A stretch of DNA of 9,885 nucleotides from Bacteroidota bacterium (GTDB lineage Bacteria > Bacteroidota > Rhodothermia > Balneolales > HLUCCA01), in assembly GCA_003448835.1 (NCBI GenBank), contig DLXM01000307.1:675-10559 (forward strand). Direction: 5' to 3'. A program made the position numbers and the translations under genes. This document shows positions 6,805-9,885 of this stretch, in pieces. The notes beneath the pieces are model-generated. The model ran no database searches, was not told the origin of the DNA, and saw only the letters and a list, made by a program, of their open reading frames with translations. How positions within the stretch are numbered: the first letter of the stretch is position 1; every line of letters begins with the position of its first letter.

Positions 6805-7815
6805 TTACTGAAATTGTTCCAGGAAACGAATGTCGTTATCGTAATAGATTCGAATATCATCGATGTCATAACGTAGTGATGCGATTCTCTCAACACCCAT
6901 TCCTAATGCGAATCCGGAATAAACCTCCGGATCAATATCTACTGATTTTAACACGTTGGGGTGGACCATACCAGCACCCAGAATTTCGAGCCAACGGCCA
7001 GGTTTGCCTGGAGTTTCCCACCATATATCCATTTCAAGACTTGGTTCCGTAAATGGGAAAAATGAAGGACGCAGGCGATATTTAACTTTTCGATTAAATA
7101 CCATTTCAGCCAACATCACCAACGTTTCTTTTAGCTCTGCAAAGTTGACATTCTTGTCGACATACAATGCCTCAACCTGATGAAACAGGAAGTATGATTT
7201 GTAGGTTACAGATTCATTTCGATAAACACGACCCGGCATGATGGACCTGATTGGAGGTCGCTGGCCAAGCATTTTTCGGATTTGAACCGGGGATGTGTGT
7301 GTTCTGAGTAGTAAATCCTTGCTGATATCATTCTCATCTTTGTTAATGTAGAATGTATCCTGCATGTCCCGCGCAGGATGTTCGGGTGGAAAATTGAGAG
7401 AGGTAAAATTATGGAAGTCGTCTTCGATTTCCGGACCTTCTGCTATGGAAAATCCTAAACGGAAGAATACTTTTTTAATTTCCTGAAGTGTAAGAGTCAG
7501 GGGATGAAATGATCCGTGCAGAAGGGGAGTCCCGGGGAGGGTTATGTCGTCATAAAGTGTTCGATTTTCGGTGGAATTGGATTCCAACGCTGTTTTGGCG
7601 TCGTCAAATTTCTGTTGGGCATCTATTTTAAGCTCATTTAGAAGTTTGCCAATTGGTCCACGTTCTTCTGGTGAGACCTTTCCGAGAATTGAGAAGAGTC
7701 CGGGGACGATACCTTTTTTTGATAAAAATTTCAGACGGTATTGTTCCAGCGATTCAGTGTCTGTTATCTGGAACTGCTCTATTTCAGACCTGATTTCTTG
7801 AGTTTTTTCCTTCAT
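6805..7815 (-). CDS. pheS: Phenylalanyl-tRNA synthetase alpha subunit
   Basis: This is a complete 336-residue class II synthetase catalytic subunit that activates Phe and charges tRNA-Phe. An N-terminal helical tRNA-contacting arm covers about residues 1-90. Motif 1 starts near H104 (GSFHPLTLTL), followed by GPEIEDDFHNF and the RTHTSPVQIR element (171-180). Motif 2 is around R196-E215 (PGRVYRNESV and FHQVEALYVD), TEPSLEMDIWW follows, and motif 3 is GFALGMGVERI (301-311). The motif 2 wording resembles the Bacteroidota-type PheS rather than the proteobacterial THSPMFHQ form. The ATG is preceded by AGGG only 2 bases away, a poor SD. A strong terminator ends just 17 bases upstream of the start codon, so expression needs read-through or a promoter within rplT. 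Confidence 0.97.
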   Translation of the reverse strand: MKEKTQEIRSEIEQFQITDTESLEQYRLKFLSKKGIVPGLFSILGKVSPEERGPIGKLLNELKIDAQQKFDDAKTALESNSTENRTLYDDITLPGTPLLHGSFHPLTLTLQEIKKVFFRLGFSIAEGPEIEDDFHNFTSLNFPPEHPARDMQDTFYINKDENDISKDLLLRTHTSPVQIRKMLGQRPPIRSIMPGRVYRNESVTYKSYFLFHQVEALYVDKNVNFAELKETLVMLAEMVFNRKVKYRLRPSFFPFTEPSLEMDIWWETPGKPGRWLEILGAGMVHPNVLKSVDIDPEVYSGFALGMGVERIASLRYDIDDIRIYYDNDIRFLEQFQ

Positions 7816-7832
7816 ATCCCTATTCGTAAAAT

Positions 7833-7866
7833 AAAAAAACCGGCAAGCACTAATGTACTTGCCGGT
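7833..7866 (-). terminator. Strong intrinsic terminator between rplT and pheS
   Basis: ACCGGCAAGTAC (7866-7855) pairs with GTGCTTGCCGGT (7850-7839) through 12 bp including one G-U, with an ATTA loop. A T-run follows at 7839-7833. It lies 13 bases beyond the rplT stop codon and ends 17 bases before the pheS ATG. Confidence 0.93.
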
Positions 7867-7879
7867 CAGAATACAGAAA

Positions 7880-8230
7880 TTATTTGCTAATTGCTGTCTG
7901 AACTACGGCCTTGAAGGCTTCGGGTTCAAAAACAGCGAGATCAGCGAGAACCTTGCGGTTAATTTCCATGTTTTTGGATTTCATGGCTCCCATCAGCTGT
8001 GAGTAGGTTATATCCTGGAGGCGAGCTGCGGCATTGATACGTGCGATCCAGAGTTTTCTAAAATCTCTTTTTCTGACACGACGGTCACGGTATTGATAAA
8101 GCAGGGCTTTTTCTACCGTGTTTTTTGCTACAGTGTAAACTTTACTTCTCGCGCCCCAGTAACCTTTCGCAAGACCTAAAATCTTTTTGCGACGGCGACG
8201 GGAAGCCACATTGTTCGAGGAACGTGGCAT
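7880..8230 (-). CDS. rplT: 50S ribosomal protein L20
   Basis: This is a complete 116-residue L20, the standard length. The long basic N-terminal extension is recognisable ([29 protein letters not shown] in parts: [20 protein letters not shown]), as are [23 protein letters not shown] at about residues 47-70 (partly quoted) and the globular C-terminus with [21 protein letters not shown]20 binds 23S rRNA early in 50S assembly and, in several bacteria, represses its own infC-rpmI-rplT operon. It lies 41 bases after rpmI and has no visible SD, consistent with coupling to upstream translation. A strong terminator follows the stop codon. Confidence 0.97.
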   Translation of the reverse strand: MPRSSNNVASRRRRKKILGLAKGYWGARSKVYTVAKNTVEKALLYQYRDRRVRKRDFRKLWIARINAAARLQDITYSQLMGAMKSKNMEINRKVLADLAVFEPEAFKAVVQTAISK

Positions 8231-8271
8231 TTTCAGTAAGTTAAAAGGTTAATGTTTCGAAGTTAAACTGG

Positions 8272-8469
8272 TTATAGATACGGAACGAGCATTTTAATAT
8301 TTTTCTCTTCCGATGCTGAAACCAAAGTTGCTTTACGCAAATTTCGCTTACGCTTCTGTGATTTTTTAGTCAATATATGAGAGTGATACGCTTTCTTACG
8401 TTTTAAACGACCGGTTCCGGTCAATCTAACACGCTTCTTCGCCCCACTATTACTTTTGAATTTTGGCAT
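8272..8469 (-). CDS. rpmI: 50S ribosomal protein L35
   Basis: This 65-residue, very basic protein matches L35 in length and pattern: [18 protein letters not shown], then [27 protein letters not shown] and a C-terminal MLVPYL. It is a 50S component made with L20 from the classic infC-rpmI-rplT cluster. A short AGG lies a few bases before the ATG. It is preceded by an unusually long spacer (8470-8578) containing a hairpin, which could carry L20-mediated or other translational control. Confidence 0.96.
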   Translation of the reverse strand: MPKFKSNSGAKKRVRLTGTGRLKRKKAYHSHILTKKSQKRKRNLRKATLVSASEEKNIKMLVPYL

Positions 8470-8578
8470 AATCCTACTTCAGATTGTGAAAATTGGATAG
8501 ACTCGTAAAATAAGCAAAAAGCTATTCACACACAATTGAAAAGTGTGTTCAAAACTTAAAAACTTGAAGGAATCCCGG
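8470..8578 (-). promoter_or_regulatory. infC-rpmI spacer with hairpin, possible leader
   Basis: This 109-base gap contains a 6-bp stem ACACAC / GTGTGT (8548-8543 with 8533-8528) enclosing a 9-base loop, and a smaller AGCTTTTTGCT element after it. A TAAGTTTTG close to the Bacteroidota -7 box (one base too long) occurs at 8558-8550. The T-rich tract does not directly follow the main stem, so it is not a canonical terminator. A ribosomal-protein leader or an internal promoter are both possible; neither is shown. Confidence 0.4.
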
Positions 8579-9112
8579 TTATTTTATAGGGGCCAGAATG
8601 AGCGACATTCTTTTGCCTTCTAAAGTGGCTTTCTGCTCGACTTTTCCGAGATCATCTAAATCGTCGGTAAATCGTTTTAGCAAATCTTCACCATTCTGGC
8701 TATAAATGATATCACGGCCGCGAAATTGGACTGTAGCTTTAACTTTAGAGCCATCTTCAAGAAACTTTCGTGCATGTTTCACTTTGAAATCATAATCGTG
8801 ATCGTCTGTATGTGGACGAAAACGCAGCTCTTTCAAGGTGACAATATGCTGTTTCTTCCGGGCTTCTTTTTCTTTCTTTTTCTTCTCGAATTGAAATTTG
8901 CCATAATCCATAATACGGCAAACCGGTGGTTCCGCATTAGGTGCAACTTCAACCAGATCAAGTTCGAAGGTTTCAGCCAGGCGTAATGCCTCAACGGAAG
9001 ATGTGAGTACGTGCTCACCGTTTGGCTTTATAACTCTTACTTTTGGAGCCGTAATTTCGCCATTCATCCGTTCTCTTGGCTCTTCTTTATAAACTTTGAA
9101 ACGCTTTCCGAT
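8579..9112 (-). CDS. infC: Translation initiation factor IF3, probable AUC start
   Basis: IF3 binds the 30S subunit, prevents premature 50S joining and rejects non-canonical start codons. The protein shows the IF3 N-domain (GEITAPKVRVIKPNGEHV) and linker (YGKFQFEKKKKEKEARKKQ). The C-domain has LKELRFRPHTDDHDYDFKVK, followed by KVKATVQFRGRDI and a C-terminal MSLILAPIK. The first ATG (9067) falls inside the conserved N-domain, where other IF3s have an Ile or Val before Asn-Glu. The frame stays open upstream and encodes GKRFKVYKEEPRER, typical of the IF3 N-terminus. The only near-cognate start there is AUC at 9112-9110, nine bases after an AGGAG SD. From AUC the protein is 177 residues, the usual length; from ATG it is 162. 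A rare start would give IF3 autoregulation as with AUU in E. coli and AUC in Myxococcus. The upstream limit is the in-frame TAG of thrS. Confidence 0.93.
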   Translation of the reverse strand: MGKRFKVYKEEPRERMNGEITAPKVRVIKPNGEHVLTSSVEALRLAETFELDLVEVAPNAEPPVCRIMDYGKFQFEKKKKEKEARKKQHIVTLKELRFRPHTDDHDYDFKVKHARKFLEDGSKVKATVQFRGRDIIYSQNGEDLLKRFTDDLDDLGKVEQKATLEGKRMSLILAPIK

Positions 9113-9121
9113 AGTACAATT

Positions 9122-9126
9122 CTCCT
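9122..9126 (-). promoter_or_regulatory. Shine-Dalgarno sequence that decides the infC AUC start
   Basis: AGGAG on the minus strand overlaps the TAG stop codon of thrS and lies nine bases before the AUC at 9112. No comparable sequence lies at the correct distance before the downstream ATG at 9067. Most genes in this window have no clear SD, so its presence here is informative. Confidence 0.75.
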
Positions 9127-9885
9127 ATTTATTCAAATTTGGCGGGTTTTCCCGACTATTAATTTCAGTGCCAACTTTAGAAAGAAAATCTGAAAAATTC
9201 AAACTTCCCTGATCTCCGTGTCGGTGTCGACGTACAGAAACAGTTCCGCTGTTGGCTTCACGTTCACCGATTATTAACATATACGGAATTTTTCGCTTTT
9301 CTGCATCCCTGATCTTTGCTCCAATTTGGTCATTTCTGCGATCAACTTCCACGCGAACATCAATTTCTTTTAGTTCTTGCTCATAACTATCAGCTAATTC
9401 AACAAATTGATCTGATACAGGAATGATCATAACCTGGACCGGTGATAACCAAACCGGAAAATCTCCGGCAAAATGTTCAATCAAGATACTGGTAAATCTT
9501 TCCATAGATCCAAATGGAGCACGGTGTATGATTACAGGTCGGTGCTTTTGATTATCTGATCCAACAAAGGTTAAATCAAATCTCTCCGGCATTACGTAGT
9601 CTACTTGAATGGTACCTACTTGCCATTTACGACCCAATGCATCTTTGATTATGAAATCAATTTTCGGTCCGTAAAAACTGGCTTCACCCGGTGCAATTAC
9701 ATAATCGAGCTCTAATTCATCGGCAACTTCTTTGATTTCGCGCTGAGCACGTTCCCAATATTCAGAATCCCCACCATATTTTTCTACTTTTTCATCCCGA
9801 AATGATAGTCGGATGTCAACCTTCATATCGAATGTTTCAAAAACATACTTGGTCAGGTCGATGCAGTTCTTAATTTCATCTTTTA
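9125..9885 (-). CDS. thrS: Threonyl-tRNA synthetase, C-terminal part
   Basis: The frame is open to the window edge, so only the last 252 residues are visible; the TGS, editing and early catalytic regions lie outside. The visible part includes LTKYVFETFDMKVDIRLSFRD, followed by GEASFYGPKIDFIIKDALGR (strands of the catalytic core) and the class II motif 3 region, with zinc-ligand His in VIIHRAPFGSMERF and then ILIEHFAGDFPVWLSPVQ. The HGTP anticodon-binding domain follows (VMIIPVSDQF, RVEVDRRNDQIGAKIRDAE, MLIIGEREANSGTVSVR). It charges tRNA-Thr with threonine. A Met at 9826 is internal and not the start, because recognisable ThrRS sequence continues upstream. The stop codon overlaps the infC SD and both genes share one frame, so infC translation is probably coupled to thrS. 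Confidence 0.96.
   Translation of the reverse strand, partial: KDEIKNCIDLTKYVFETFDMKVDIRLSFRDEKVEKYGGDSEYWERAQREIKEVADELELDYVIAPGEASFYGPKIDFIIKDALGRKWQVGTIQVDYVMPERFDLTFVGSDNQKHRPVIIHRAPFGSMERFTSILIEHFAGDFPVWLSPVQVMIIPVSDQFVELADSYEQELKEIDVRVEVDRRNDQIGAKIRDAEKRKIPYMLIIGEREANSGTVSVRRHRHGDQGSLNFSDFLSKVGTEINSRENPPNLNK

Noticed and set aside
7867..7879. Possible Phe leader peptide for pheST attenuation
   Set aside because: Only 13 bases lie between the rplT stop and the terminator, and no start codon or Phe-rich frame exists there.
8528..8548. ACACAC/GTGTGT hairpin as a terminator of thrS-infC
   Set aside because: The stem is short, AT-balanced and not directly followed by a T-run; it is listed only as a possible leader element.
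8726..8986. Plus-strand open frame with a hydrophobic stretch
   Set aside because: The Phe/Leu-rich stretch is simply the complement of the Lys/Glu-rich IF3 linker; it is not a membrane protein.
8833..9018. Alternative minus-strand frame inside infC
   Set aside because: It is a frame-shifted reading of the conserved IF3 sequence with no independent support.
9826..9826. ATG at 9826 as the start of thrS
   Set aside because: Upstream in-frame sequence continues as recognisable ThrRS (LTKYVFETFD), so this Met is internal.

Overview
The window is a block of conserved bacterial housekeeping genes, with every supportable gene on the minus strand. It reads from the high-coordinate end (thrS) towards base 1. 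The organism is probably a member of the Bacteroidota/Rhodothermota/Balneolota (FCB) group. Four things point there: the PheS motif 2 style (RNE..YKSYFLFHQVEALYVDKNV), a perfect TAnnTTTG promoter element, several genes without a Shine-Dalgarno (SD) sequence, and a 6S-like RNA directly after zapA. This placement is inference; I could not run a phylogeny.

Translation block (9885 to 7833): the C-terminal part of threonyl-tRNA synthetase (thrS, cut by the window edge), initiation factor IF3 (infC), ribosomal proteins L35 (rpmI) and L20 (rplT), then a strong intrinsic terminator. The infC gene is the most instructive item. Homology and an SD sequence place its start at an AUC codon 15 codons upstream of the first ATG, which fits the known IF3 autoregulation through rare start codons. 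The 109-base infC-rpmI spacer holds a hairpin that may be a leader.

Phenylalanyl-tRNA synthetase and division block (7815 to 3607): pheS and pheT (complete alpha and beta subunits), a short coiled-coil protein with a GTG start, zapA (FtsZ-ring regulator) overlapping it by four bases, and a roughly 180-nt 6S-like RNA. The RNA has an 11-bp closing stem and ends in a run of seven U.

Envelope and metabolism block (3601 to 1265): a Bacteroidota-type -7 element leads into a YmdB-family metallophosphoesterase. This is coupled by TAATG to a LolD-type lipoprotein-release ATPase. A membrane-anchored TPR protein and a second strong terminator follow.

Accessory pair (1210 to 1): a single-pass protein carrying a YPMFS motif overlaps by 11 bp the start of a multi-pass HTTM-like membrane protein that runs off base 1. 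These are the only two genes here without a clear function. I found no mobile element, CRISPR array, tRNA, rRNA or phage gene, and no obviously novel defence or metabolic system.
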